DNA from: Sporosarcina pasteurii
Lineage (GTDB): Bacteria; Bacillota; Bacilli; Bacillales_A; Planococcaceae
DNA: 64,000 bases
NCBI RefSeq assembly: GCF_041295575.1
Contig: NZ_CP160452.1
Location: 1,984,001 to 2,048,000, forward strand
Direction of reading: 5' to 3'
Within the stretch, counting starts at the first letter, position 1; each line of letters opens with the position of its first letter. Below are positions 55,174 through 63,999 of the stretch, in pieces. Below the pieces are notes generated by a model. It was not told where the DNA came from and did no database searches. It was given only the letters and a program-made list of their open reading frames with translations. The position numbers and the translations under genes were made by a program.

Positions 55174-57516
55174 TTAATCACTCTCTCCTTTATCGACAAG
55201 TACTTGACGCGGCCTACTTCCATCCGGCGGCCCCACAATCCCCCGCATCTCCATTTGATCGACGATTCGAGCTGCGCGTGAATAACCTATTCTAAAACGG
55301 CGCTGCAACATCGATACAGATGCTGTTTGCATATTGGTGACCAATTGGACGGCCTCATCATAAAGCTCGTCTGTCTCTTCGTGAGGCGGAACTTCAACGA
55401 TTTCTGTCGGTATCATTTCTTCTTGATATTGAGCCTTTTGTTGCTCGATTACAAAGTCGACTATCGCCTCCACTTCACTATCAGAAACGAAAGCACCTTG
55501 AATTCTAACCGGCTTTGAACCACCTGCTGGTAAAAAGAGCATATCTCCTCTTCCTAACAACTTATCGGCACCACCAGTATCTAAGATGGTTCTAGAGTCA
55601 ATCGCCGACGACACTGCAAACGCGATTCTTGACGGGATATTGGCTTTAATGACACCAGTAATGACATCCACACTCGGTCTTTGTGTTGCGATAATTAAGT
55701 GAATCCCTGCAGCACGTGCCATTTGAGCAAGTCGTGTAATCGAATCTTCAACATCACTAGAAGCGACCATCATTAAATCCGCTAGTTCATCAACAATTAC
55801 AACGATATATGGCATATGTGGATGTTTTTCATCATTTTCTTCATTCCACACATCAATATGTGCATTATACCCTTCAATATTTCTTGTTCCGGTATGGGAA
55901 AACAATTCATAACGCCGTTCCATTTCCGAAACAACCTTCTGCAATGCTTGTGCTGCTTTTCTAGGATCTGTAACAACGGGTGCTAATAGATGCGGAACTC
56001 CATTGTAGACATTCAATTCAACCATTTTAGGATCAATCATCATCATTTTCACTTCATGCGGTTTTGTACGCATTAAAATACTAATAATAATGCCATTAAT
56101 ACACACACTCTTTCCGCTTCCCGTAGATCCTGCAATCAGCATATGTGGCATTTTATTTAATTCCGTTAGGATCGCTTGTCCAGTAACGTCTCTTCCTAGT
56201 GAAATCATAAGTTTAGCGTCTGGTGAATTATTCTCTTTAGACTCAATCACTTCTCGTAAACTAACAACCGCGACGTTCGTGTTTGGAACTTCAATCCCGA
56301 TTGCAGACTTACCAGGGATAGGCGCTTCAATGCGGAGGTCACTTGCCGCAAGTGCTAATGCTAAATCATCTGTCAAACTTACAATTCTACTAACTTTTAC
56401 ACCTGTATCTGGCAAGATTTCATATTTAGTGACAGCAGGGCCTAGATGGACTTGCGTCACACGTGCTTTCACACCAAAACTTAGAAACGTCTCTTCTAAT
56501 TTTTTTGCATTCGCTTGAATGGAATTATATTCACCAGATTGGTCATTATATGGCGTTTCTTTAAGCAATGATGGCGGCGGTAAAATATACGATTCATTTT
56601 CCTCTTCTCCTGTCACGCCGCTATAAGTTTCAATTTCCTCTGGCGCTAGCGGTTCTTCCTCTGCATTTGACTGTTCTACTGGTTCTGGAGTAGGTTCAGG
56701 CATTTCTTCTTTCTTTTCGATTCGTTCGTTAAAAGCTGAAATAATTGGTTGTGTAGGAGATTCTTCAGCAATTTCCACCGCCATCTCTGGAACTTGTGCA
56801 GGCTCTTTCTCTTTAGCCTGTTTTTTCTTTTTAGATCTCGATTGTCTTGTAGAAGCTGGTTCCTTCTGTTGCTCATTCTTTTCCCGTTTAAACACTTCAC
56901 TAATCATTTGTTTGGTTGAACCGTAAACTTTAGGGGCGGTTTCTGCAAGATAAGGAATGAATGCTTTTCCTGACAACAAAACTAGACCAATTAAAAGTAA
57001 CAATACGCCTGCAACTTTTGCACCTGTAGAATCAAATAATGAATAAAACAATGCATAAATAAAAGCGCCTACCATTCCTCCACCAAGCGATCCGCTCCGT
57101 GTAGCAATTCCGTCATTTGTGACAAGTACATGCCACGTCTGTTTGATGGATGAGTTTGTCAACAATACTCGATTTTCAGACATTGTATCGAATAAGGAAA
57201 TATGGCTAAATAATAGCAGACTCCCAAGTACGAACAAACTCCCGAAGAGTATTCGATTTTTCCAGCCTCCCACTTTGCGCTTAACCATAAAAATAAGTGC
57301 TTGAATAATTAGTAATAACGGGATAGCTACATGCCAATTACCGAATAAAAACCTTGAACCTGAAGAAAGTGCTCTTCCAGCTGGTCCTAGTTCAAAAATA
57401 ATAATGACAGCTAACCCTATCATAACTAAACCAATAATTTCATATAGCAAAGGATTTAAACCTGTCTGTTTCTTCTTTCTTGGTTTTGCTTTTCTTCGCC
57501 TTTTATTTCTTGACAT
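55174..57516 (-). CDS. spoIIIE: DNA translocase SpoIIIE/FtsK
   Basis: Pumps chromosomal DNA across the closing septum into the forespore. 780 aa: basic N-terminus ([15 protein letters not shown]), four membrane helices (~22-185), a Pro/Glu-rich linker (~215-320), alpha-beta translocase motor (~325-700) with Walker [15 protein letters not shown] (~462-475) and Walker [12 protein letters not shown], and the gamma winged-helix domain (~715-780) that reads SRS sequences ([20 protein letters not shown]). Conserved next to ymfC, but tepA and ylzJ that separate it from rnjB in B. subtilis are missing. Confidence 0.95.
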   Translation of the reverse strand: MSRNKRRRKAKPRKKKQTGLNPLLYEIIGLVMIGLAVIIIFELGPAGRALSSGSRFLFGNWHVAIPLLLIIQALIFMVKRKVGGWKNRILFGSLFVLGSLLLFSHISLFDTMSENRVLLTNSSIKQTWHVLVTNDGIATRSGSLGGGMVGAFIYALFYSLFDSTGAKVAGVLLLLIGLVLLSGKAFIPYLAETAPKVYGSTKQMISEVFKREKNEQQKEPASTRQSRSKKKKQAKEKEPAQVPEMAVEIAEESPTQPIISAFNERIEKKEEMPEPTPEPVEQSNAEEEPLAPEEIETYSGVTGEEENESYILPPPSLLKETPYNDQSGEYNSIQANAKKLEETFLSFGVKARVTQVHLGPAVTKYEILPDTGVKVSRIVSLTDDLALALAASDLRIEAPIPGKSAIGIEVPNTNVAVVSLREVIESKENNSPDAKLMISLGRDVTGQAILTELNKMPHMLIAGSTGSGKSVCINGIIISILMRTKPHEVKMMMIDPKMVELNVYNGVPHLLAPVVTDPRKAAQALQKVVSEMERRYELFSHTGTRNIEGYNAHIDVWNEENDEKHPHMPYIVVIVDELADLMMVASSDVEDSITRLAQMARAAGIHLIIATQRPSVDVITGVIKANIPSRIAFAVSSAIDSRTILDTGGADKLLGRGDMLFLPAGGSKPVRIQGAFVSDSEVEAIVDFVIEQQKAQYQEEMIPTEIVEVPPHEETDELYDEAVQLVTNMQTASVSMLQRRFRIGYSRAARIVDQMEMRGIVGPPDGSRPRQVLVDKGESD

Positions 57517-57600
57517 GTTCCTCCTCCTTTCGCATCTTTATTTCTTTAAGATTGGGTATATCACTATATAGTTGATTTTCGTTCCGGGCGGACGCTTTTC

Positions 57601-57712
57601 CAGCTTCAGGCGCTAGCCTCTCGGGACACTTCAGACTTTCCAAAAAGGCAAAAGCGCCTTTTGTGGGAAGTCTTCCAGTGCCTGTCGAGGCTAAGCGAAC
57701 GCCTTCAGCTTT
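57601..57712. repeat. Long palindromic intergenic repeat, element 3
   Basis: Third copy of the 23.7-kb element: cagcttcaggcg ... cgccttcagcttt ends, middle arms acttcagactttcc / ggaagtcttccagt and ggcgctagcctc / gaggctaagcg, central aaggcaaaagcgcctt. Located directly upstream of spoIIIE. Confidence 0.8.
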
Positions 57713-57823
57713 CAGTATTTCCTTAGGGCTGGCGGTGAGCCAATCGCAAAACGCAGATTGCGATTTGCCGTATTTTTGCGGTTTTCTCAGAAATTACGGC
57801 ATCCTGTTGGATATTCCTGGCTC

Positions 57824-57934
57824 ATAACGCTTCGCTTTTGCTCGTAAAAGCCGTTCTTCGTCACGGCTTAGGGCAAAGATGTGCTCTCAAACGCTTCGCT
57901 TTTTGGTCGCAAAAGCCGTTCTTCGTCACGGCTT
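57824..57934. repeat. Tandem imperfect ~64-base repeat
   Basis: The block aacgcttcgcttttgctcg...aaaagccgttcttcgtcacg, about 46 bases, occurs at 57824-57869 and again at 57888-57934 with few changes. Each copy ends in a small hairpin (aagccgt / acggctt). Confidence 0.75.
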
Positions 57935-58040
57935 TCGCTAATCCCACCGGAGTCGCCGCCCTCCACTACAATCAACGGAGATACCCTCATTTAAAATAAG
58001 CAATTATAAATTCACTCAACATTAGTTCACTAAACAAAAA

Positions 58041-58073
58041 GGATTTCCCGCCGGTTAGACGGCAAGGAAACCC
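58041..58073 (-). terminator. Terminator of rnjB
   Basis: Imperfect GC-rich stem ggatttcccgccg / cggcaaggaaaccc followed by TTTTTG on the minus strand. Confidence 0.75.
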
Positions 58074-58098
58074 TTCGGCATAAGTTGTTCTCAGTCAG

Positions 58099-59766
58099 TT
58101 AGTATTCCATAATAATTGGAATGATCATCGGTCTTCTTTTCGTCTGTTGGTACAAGTAAGAACTTAACGTATCACGAATCTCTGTCTTTATCCCTGTCCA
58201 CTCAAACGATTTTTTAGTCACATGTTTATCAACTATTTTTCGTACAAGTTTCCTCGCTTCTTCTAACAACTCTTCTGATTCACGCACATAGACAAATCCT
58301 CGAGACACAATCTCAGGACCTGCCGCAATTCGCTTCTGTTTACGATTCAGCGTGATGACAACAGTGAAAATTCCATCTTGCGACAATAGTTTTCGATCTC
58401 GTAATACAATATTCCCTACATCTCCAACACCGATGCCGTCTATTAGAACATTCCCGGCTTGAACGCGGCCACTCATCCGCATTTTATTGTTTTTATATTC
58501 TACAATATCGCCTTTATCTGCGATGAAAATACTTGTCTTTTGAATCCCTGTTTGCTGCGCGAGTTTTGAATGCGCGATCAACATACGGTACTCCCCTTGA
58601 ATCGGGATGAAATATTTAGGCTGCATTAAATTTAACATTAACTTAAGATCTTCCTGGCTTCCATGGCCAGAGACATGTACTTTTCTATTTGACGTCAAAA
58701 CTCTTGCGCCTTTTTTAGAAAGTTGATTCATCGTTTCATACATCGAGACTTCCATTCCTGGAGAGGGTGTAAATGTAATCAGTACTGTATCCGTGTCGTT
58801 AATCTTAATATCTTTATGATGGTTACGGACAATTTTCTCCAGTGCATCTAATGGTTCACCTTTATTGCCAGTAACGATAATGACAACTTCATCGTTTTCA
58901 TACTTATCTATCTCTTGTACCGGAATCACAACATCATCTTCTATCGTTAAATACCCTAGTTTCATGCCAACTTCGAAGTAGCTTTCAAGACTTTTTCCTA
59001 CAACCGCGACTTTCTTTCCTGATTCAAACGCTTTATCGAATACTTGTTGAATTCGAATAAAATTCGATGCATAGAGCGCAACAAGAATACGTCCCTTCGC
59101 TTCATGAAACGTCTTGGACAGATGTGTTTCAATGACTGATTCTGAAGTTGTGTAGCCAGGACGCTCAGCTTCTGATGAATCAGACATTAAAATAAAGACA
59201 CCTTTCTCGCCTAGACTTGCCATTTTACCGATATCAGGACGATATTTGCCTTTTGCTGATTGGTCAAATTTAAACTCTCCTGTATGAACAATCGCACCTT
59301 CACTCGTATTGAATACAATTCCGAGAGAATCTGGAATGCTATGTGTTGTATTGAAAAAAGTTACATGCGTACGGTTAAAATTCATACGACTTCTGTTCGT
59401 CACTTCAAAAAATCGTATTGGATGCGGTGCAGGTTTTTCTTTCAAGTGCTCTTTTGCTAACGCCAACGTTAATTTCGAACCATAAACAGGAGCTTGTACA
59501 ACTTGTAATAAATAAGCAAGTGAACCAATCGCATCCTCATGTCCATGTGTTAAAAATATTCCTTTTACACGTTCTTTATTCTCTTCAACGTATGTAAGGT
59601 CAGGTATGACAATGTCGATTCCTAGCATCTCACTTTCTGGAAACATAAGCCCCGAATCGACGATAAACATTTCATCGTCAATTTCTACGACATACATCGC
59701 TTTTCCAACTTCCCCTACCCCTCCGAGGGGAATGATTCTAATACATTCATTTTTTATTTTCGTCAA
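58099..59766 (-). CDS. rnjB: Ribonuclease J2
   Basis: Beta-CASP metallo-beta-lactamase nuclease that partners RNase J1. 555 aa. The start is TTG 59766, 7 bases after TAGGAGG. Metal motif HGHEDAIGS (~77-85) rather than the HTHEDHIG of RNase J1, which points to J2. Later beta-CASP motifs: MSDSSEAERPGYT (~196-208), VSGHGSQEDLKLM (~367-379), and a C-terminal domain ending in RRPMIIPIIMEY. Order dapA-rnjB-spoIIIE is that of B. subtilis (ymfA). Confidence 0.93.
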   Translation of the reverse strand: MTKIKNECIRIIPLGGVGEVGKAMYVVEIDDEMFIVDSGLMFPESEMLGIDIVIPDLTYVEENKERVKGIFLTHGHEDAIGSLAYLLQVVQAPVYGSKLTLALAKEHLKEKPAPHPIRFFEVTNRSRMNFNRTHVTFFNTTHSIPDSLGIVFNTSEGAIVHTGEFKFDQSAKGKYRPDIGKMASLGEKGVFILMSDSSEAERPGYTTSESVIETHLSKTFHEAKGRILVALYASNFIRIQQVFDKAFESGKKVAVVGKSLESYFEVGMKLGYLTIEDDVVIPVQEIDKYENDEVVIIVTGNKGEPLDALEKIVRNHHKDIKINDTDTVLITFTPSPGMEVSMYETMNQLSKKGARVLTSNRKVHVSGHGSQEDLKLMLNLMQPKYFIPIQGEYRMLIAHSKLAQQTGIQKTSIFIADKGDIVEYKNNKMRMSGRVQAGNVLIDGIGVGDVGNIVLRDRKLLSQDGIFTVVITLNRKQKRIAAGPEIVSRGFVYVRESEELLEEARKLVRKIVDKHVTKKSFEWTGIKTEIRDTLSSYLYQQTKRRPMIIPIIMEY

Positions 59767-59909
59767 TTTTTTTCCTCCTAATTCTACTTCCCGGCCAGTT
59801 CAGCTATTTTTCATTATACGTGACGAATCGTTTTGGTACAAATATAAAAGTTGAAGAATGTGGTCATTTTATTTTATGTATTTTTAGAATAAAGCGAGAT
59901 TATTCACTA

Positions 59910-59997
59910 CAAGCATAAGTTGACCTCTCGACGTGGCGAACTTTGCCACATAGACAGTTTGCTTATGACTCGAGCGGTTGCCACCCGAAGCTAGACA
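59910..59997 (-). repeat. Long palindromic intergenic repeat, element 4 (inverted, partial)
   Basis: Read on the minus strand it begins tgtctagcttcggg and contains gtcataagcaaactg, then tatgtggcaaagttcgccac, matching the interior of element 1 (23695-23755) at most positions. The outer closing arm is lost. Lies between dapA and rnjB. Confidence 0.8.
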
Positions 59998-60000
59998 ACA

Positions 60001-60034
60001 AAAAAAGCCGGTCTCATTTTTAACCGGCTTTTCC
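60001..60034 (-). terminator. Terminator of dapA
   Basis: 8-bp stem aaagccgg / ccggcttt with TTTTTT exit on the minus strand. Confidence 0.85.
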
Positions 60035-60922
60035 TTAAATAAAAATCCGTTTCGAACTTTGTAAGTTCTTAATGGCTTGATTCACGCATTCTTTATCTTT
60101 TAATCCTACTAACGGCAGTCTCACTTCACCTACATCTACACCAAACACTTTAAGTGCATGTTTAATTGGCACTGGATTCGGCGCTGTAAATAACGCTGTA
60201 AATAATGGCAAGAGGGTGCGGTGCATTGTTGCCGCCGCAGTCGTACGTCCTTCCAAATAAGCAGTCATCATTTTTTGCATTTCATTCCCCACAACATGAG
60301 AAGCTACTGACACAACCCCATCTCCACCGATGGCAAGTAAGGGCAAGGCCAATGCGTCATCACCACTGTAGACTTTAAAGTCATCTTCGGTACCACTAAT
60401 AATTGCAGCCATTTGCTCAAGATCCCCACTTGCTTCCTTGATCGCATGAATGTTTTTTATTTTTGATAACGCAATGGTCGTTTCAGGCAGCATATTAATG
60501 ACTGAACGCCCAGGTATATTATATAAGAGGATTGGCAACTCGGTCTCCTTGGCAATGGCCGAGAAATGTGCAAACAGACCTTTTTGGTCCGGTTTATTAT
60601 AGTAAGGGGTCACAAGCATAATGCCATCCACCCCGCACTGTTCAGCGAGCTTAGTCGCTTCCATAGAGCCAGCCGTCGAATTGCTACCTGTACCCGCAAT
60701 AATCGGAATTCTACCATTCACTTTTTTCACAGCAAACGTTAGAAGTTCCTCCACTTCTTTTCGCGTTAAAGTTGGAGATTCACCAGTCGTTCCACAAACA
60801 ACGATTGAGTCTGAGCCATTCGCAATTAGATGTTCAATTAACTGATCAGTTTTCTCAAAATCAATGTCTCCTGTTTGTGAAAAAGGAGTGACCATCGCCG
60901 TTGATATTCGTCCGAGTTCCAT
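60035..60922 (-). CDS. dapA: 4-hydroxy-tetrahydrodipicolinate synthase
   Basis: Condenses aspartate semialdehyde and pyruvate, the first step toward lysine, diaminopimelate and dipicolinate. 295 aa TIM barrel. GTTGESPTL (~43-51), Tyr in LLYNIPGRSV (~134) and Schiff-base Lys in AIKEASGD (~162). ATG 60922. It is 19 bases after asd; aspartokinase dapG, normally between them in B. subtilis, is missing. Confidence 0.96.
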   Translation of the reverse strand: MELGRISTAMVTPFSQTGDIDFEKTDQLIEHLIANGSDSIVVCGTTGESPTLTRKEVEELLTFAVKKVNGRIPIIAGTGSNSTAGSMEATKLAEQCGVDGIMLVTPYYNKPDQKGLFAHFSAIAKETELPILLYNIPGRSVINMLPETTIALSKIKNIHAIKEASGDLEQMAAIISGTEDDFKVYSGDDALALPLLAIGGDGVVSVASHVVGNEMQKMMTAYLEGRTTAAATMHRTLLPLFTALFTAPNPVPIKHALKVFGVDVGEVRLPLVGLKDKECVNQAIKNLQSSKRIFI

Positions 60923-60941
60923 TTACCCCTTCCTTTTCAAG

Positions 60942-61982
60942 TCATATCGATGTTTTTATCGAAACAAGGCTTTCTGCAATTTGAACAGAGTTTAGTGCTG
61001 CCCCTTTTAATAAATTATCCGACACTACCCATAAATGGAAACCAGTAGACTTATCAGGATCTTTTCGAATTCGTCCTACAAATACATCGTCTTTTCCTTC
61101 CGCAAATAAAGGCATCGGATAAGTTTGCGTATCCACATCGTCTTGCAAAACAACACCTGGTGCATGACTAAGAACTTCTCGTATCTCTTCAACAGACACA
61201 TTCTCTTTCTCTACTTCGATATATAGAGATTCTGAATGTCCAGTTACGACAGGGAGACGGACGCACGTTGCTGAAACTTGTAACTCTGGCATACTAAATA
61301 TCTTTTTCGTCTCGTTCATCATTTTCAGTTCTTCAAGTGTATATCCCGAAGCATCGAATGCATCTATTTGTGGAATTGCATTAAATGCGATTGGATAATG
61401 TTTTTTCCCTGCAGCAGAAGGTAATATTTCACCTTCAATTTCTGCACGACTCTCAAGTTGGTCAGCTTGCGCTTGTAGCTCATCAATCGCTTCTGAACCC
61501 GCTCCAGAAACAGCTTGATACGTTGACACGACAATTCGTTTCAAACCGTACTTTGCTCGAATTGGCTCCAATGCTGCGACCATTTGAATCGTAGAACAGT
61601 TTGGATTGGCGATTATTCCGTTATGTTGACGAAGTGCTTCTAAATTCACTTCTGGAACAACAAGCGGAATATCCTCAACCATACGAAAAGCGCTTGTATT
61701 ATCAATTACAACTGCGCCGCGTTTTACCGCTTCCTCTGCAAACATTTCAGAAATTTTACCGCCTGCACTAAAAAATGCAATATCTACTCCATCAAATGCT
61801 TCTGGAACAGTTTCTTCAACAACAAATTGCTTTTCGCCTACTTCGACTTTATTTCCCGCCGATCTTTTTGAAGCAAGCAATTTGATTGAACTTGAAGGAA
61901 AATTTCTTTCAAGTAATTTTTCTAATATTTTTGTCCCAACAGCTCCTGTTGCACCGACAATCGCTACATTCACTTTACCCAT
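60942..61982 (-). CDS. asd: Aspartate-semialdehyde dehydrogenase
   Basis: Reduces aspartyl phosphate to aspartate semialdehyde using NADPH. ATG 61982 (MGKVNVAIVGATGAVG) follows AAAGGGAG. 346 aa. NADP-binding GATGAVGTKIL (~10-20), catalytic Cys in NPNCSTIQ (~129), and H-bearing RLPVVTGHSESL (~240). Feeds DapA next to it and, through DapA, the DpaA/DpaB dipicolinate step. Confidence 0.96.
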   Translation of the reverse strand: MGKVNVAIVGATGAVGTKILEKLLERNFPSSSIKLLASKRSAGNKVEVGEKQFVVEETVPEAFDGVDIAFFSAGGKISEMFAEEAVKRGAVVIDNTSAFRMVEDIPLVVPEVNLEALRQHNGIIANPNCSTIQMVAALEPIRAKYGLKRIVVSTYQAVSGAGSEAIDELQAQADQLESRAEIEGEILPSAAGKKHYPIAFNAIPQIDAFDASGYTLEELKMMNETKKIFSMPELQVSATCVRLPVVTGHSESLYIEVEKENVSVEEIREVLSHAPGVVLQDDVDTQTYPMPLFAEGKDDVFVGRIRKDPDKSTGFHLWVVSDNLLKGAALNSVQIAESLVSIKTSI

Positions 61983-62061
61983 TACAAATCTCCCTTTCAG
62001 CATCTATGCAGTAGTATTGGAAAGATTATATCATAACAATGGCTTGAATGTGTAAGAACCT

Positions 62062-62652
62062 TCAATTTTCTTCATGAATTATTAATAATGGCTGAAGTTG
62101 CTCTTTTCTAATTGCTGCTTCTGCTGCTGGTACCATACGTGTAAAATCAGAGATAAGGGAGTTTGGTTTTTTGAATGGATCATCTTGACCAAAAGGAATA
62201 AAGAAGACATTTTTCATATTTAGGAGCTTCATAAGATTAGGGCCATTTAAACCAAGGGCGTCATTCGTGGAAATTCCTAATAAGACAGGACTACCATTTC
62301 GTAATGTAGCTTTTGCTGCCATTAACACTGGTGAATCTGTCGCAGCATTCGCAAATTTACTGAGTGAGTTTCCAGTAATTGGGGCAATGATCATGCAGTC
62401 TACTGGCGTACTCGGTCCAAAAGGTTCAGCACCTACAATGGTCGAGATGACCTTTTCGCCAGTTGCCTTTTCAATCCTTTCGATCCATTCCTCTCCAGTT
62501 CCAAATCTAGTCGCAGCAGTAAGAACTGAGTGTGTAATGACCGGAACTACCGTCCCACCTGCATCTTTTAAAGAATCTATCATGGGAATTACTTCTTCGT
62601 ACGTACAATGTGAGGCGGTTATTCCGAGGCCAATCCGCTTTCCTTGTAACAT
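62062..62652 (-). CDS. dpaB: Dipicolinate synthase subunit B
   Basis: Flavoprotein-like subunit of dipicolinate synthase (SpoVFB), made in the mother cell; the product accumulates in the spore core with calcium. 196 aa with flavoprotein-family features GLGITASHCTYEEV (~7-20) and IIAPITGNSLSKFANAATDSPVLMAAKA-type segment (~88-115). 12 bases after dpaA. Missing internal promoters suggest transcription with dpaA. Confidence 0.95.
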   Translation of the reverse strand: MLQGKRIGLGITASHCTYEEVIPMIDSLKDAGGTVVPVITHSVLTAATRFGTGEEWIERIEKATGEKVISTIVGAEPFGPSTPVDCMIIAPITGNSLSKFANAATDSPVLMAAKATLRNGSPVLLGISTNDALGLNGPNLMKLLNMKNVFFIPFGQDDPFKKPNSLISDFTRMVPAAEAAIRKEQLQPLLIIHEEN

Positions 62653-62664
62653 TTATTTCCCCTT

Positions 62665-63435
62665 TCATCTACGGTTTATCCGATTGAGCGCATCTTTTAA
62701 AGCACTCGCTGCATCAAACGGAAAATGCTTCCCTGGCAGACCAGGGAGTAATCTATAGTATTCAACATTTTTCGTTTCAACTAGGCAGCCCGGTGCTGAT
62801 GCAAGATCAAAGATGAAAAGGGGGTGTTGATTTCCAATTTCTAACCATTTAGCTGGTATCGTATTCACTAAATAATTCCCTTCCATTGGTAACTCTTCCG
62901 CAATCGAAGCGATTTGATAGCCAAGCAGTTTTGCTTCCGCAAGTTGTGCCTCTGAACGGGCGACAACAATAACTTGCCCACCGATACCACGAATCAGTTC
63001 AGCTACCATTTTTCCAACTCTCCCGAAACCTGCAACAAGAAACGTACTGTTTCCTATTGTTTGGTTCGTTTCCCTATAAAATTCTTTCATAAAGGCTTCT
63101 GCCGTAATCTGTGCATTTTCCCATATATATAGTTCTTCCTTCAAATAGGAGTGGATGGATAAACCAGCGTCTTCAAAGGGCTTCAACCATTCCGGTGAAG
63201 TTACTCCTGTATACAATGTCGGTTTGTTCTTTAGTAATTCTACTGGAATCGTCCCTGTCATTTGTAAAATCGGAAAGACGATATGATTCGGTTGAAAGTG
63301 GATGATTTCGTTTGTTAATTTCTCGGAATAATGATTCGCTTGAACAATTCGGCAATCGTACCCATCTTCACTCATTAGATTTTTACACACATTGAGTCGA
63401 TCATCTGTACCAATAAACAACCATTTATTACTCAT
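62665..63435 (-). CDS. dpaA: Dipicolinate synthase subunit A (short form)
   Basis: NAD(P)-binding subunit of dipicolinate synthase (SpoVFA). 256 aa, shorter than B. subtilis DpaA (~297). Rossmann motif FLVAGFGRVGKMVAELIRG (~131-149); substrate-side GVTSPEWL and ending LLPGLPGKHFPFDAASAL. ATG 63435 lies inside ymxH (8-base overlap), supporting the start. The missing residues appear spread through the N-terminal domain rather than a truncation. Confidence 0.93.
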   Translation of the reverse strand: MSNKWLFIGTDDRLNVCKNLMSEDGYDCRIVQANHYSEKLTNEIIHFQPNHIVFPILQMTGTIPVELLKNKPTLYTGVTSPEWLKPFEDAGLSIHSYLKEELYIWENAQITAEAFMKEFYRETNQTIGNSTFLVAGFGRVGKMVAELIRGIGGQVIVVARSEAQLAEAKLLGYQIASIAEELPMEGNYLVNTIPAKWLEIGNQHPLFIFDLASAPGCLVETKNVEYYRLLPGLPGKHFPFDAASALKDALNRINRR

Positions 63436-63700
63436 CTAAAAAAACCTCATCCATCCGACCTGTTTTACCGAAAAGAATTCGATGTTCCCCAATTAAAACA
63501 ATTTCTTCCCAAGGTATGAACTCCTCAGAAGAATCATTTTTCAACCCAAACAGCCCTGTTCTTTTTTTAATTTCTAATCCAATAATCTCACCAGTTTCTC
63601 CATTAAAAATTAAGTCCGTATCAGCGAGAAGTCCGTAACGTACGCCATCTTTCACTTGTATTAATTCTTTTTGTGCAAGTTCCGATAGTAACAACTTCAT
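63428..63700 (-). CDS. ymxH: YlmC/YmxH family PRC-barrel protein
   Basis: 90 residues of PRC-barrel type: LLLSELAQKELIQVKDG ... GLLADTDLIFNGETGEIIGLEI. Same family as the sporulation protein YlmC/YmxH; molecular role unknown. ATG 63700 follows GAGGAGA. It lies between the M16 peptidase gene and dpaA, as in B. subtilis. Confidence 0.88.
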   Translation of the reverse strand: MKLLLSELAQKELIQVKDGVRYGLLADTDLIFNGETGEIIGLEIKKRTGLFGLKNDSSEEFIPWEEIVLIGEHRILFGKTGRMDEVFLDE

Positions 63701-63771
63701 TCTCCTCTCTTCTTCTTTTTATCAATATATGACTAGAATCCGAAAAGATTGTTAACGAAGTGTAATTTGTT

Positions 63772-63999
63772 CTAATGTGCTGGTGGTTTAATGATGGAGA
63801 TAGCAGGCTCCTCACGAAATAGATAGGCAATCATTTTTTCTACATTTAACTTTTTGATCCCATTTATTTTAGCCACAACCTCTTCAACATTTCTATGAGA
63901 TTGTAACAAAAGTTCTTGGTGGCCATTACGCGACATCCGAGATTCAGTACTTTCTAGTCCTAACAAAAACCCAGTTATTACATACTGTTTTGCATTTTC
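63772..63999 (-). CDS. M16 peptidase C-terminus (PepR/YmxG/MlpA)
   Basis: The frame is open to the right edge; only the last ~75 residues are seen. FLLGLESTESRMSRNGHQELL is the C-terminal M16 repeat typical of the processing-protease-like YmxG (MlpA). The zinc-site half lies beyond the window. Position upstream of ymxH agrees with B. subtilis. Confidence 0.88.
   Translation of the reverse strand, partial: ENAKQYVITGFLLGLESTESRMSRNGHQELLLQSHRNVEEVVAKINGIKKLNVEKMIAYLFREEPAISIIKPPAH

Larger units (their letters stand above)
57517..58098. other. Repeat-rich region upstream of spoIIIE
   Basis: About 580 bases without a supportable gene. It holds element 3, then nested hairpins (atcgcaa / ttgcgat at 57743-57764; tgccgta / tacggca at 57766-57802), a partly duplicated segment (57824-57934), a GC-rich tail (57935-57990) and the rnjB terminator. 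It occupies the place where tepA and ylzJ are found in B. subtilis. It must also contain the spoIIIE promoter, which was not resolved. Confidence 0.6.
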
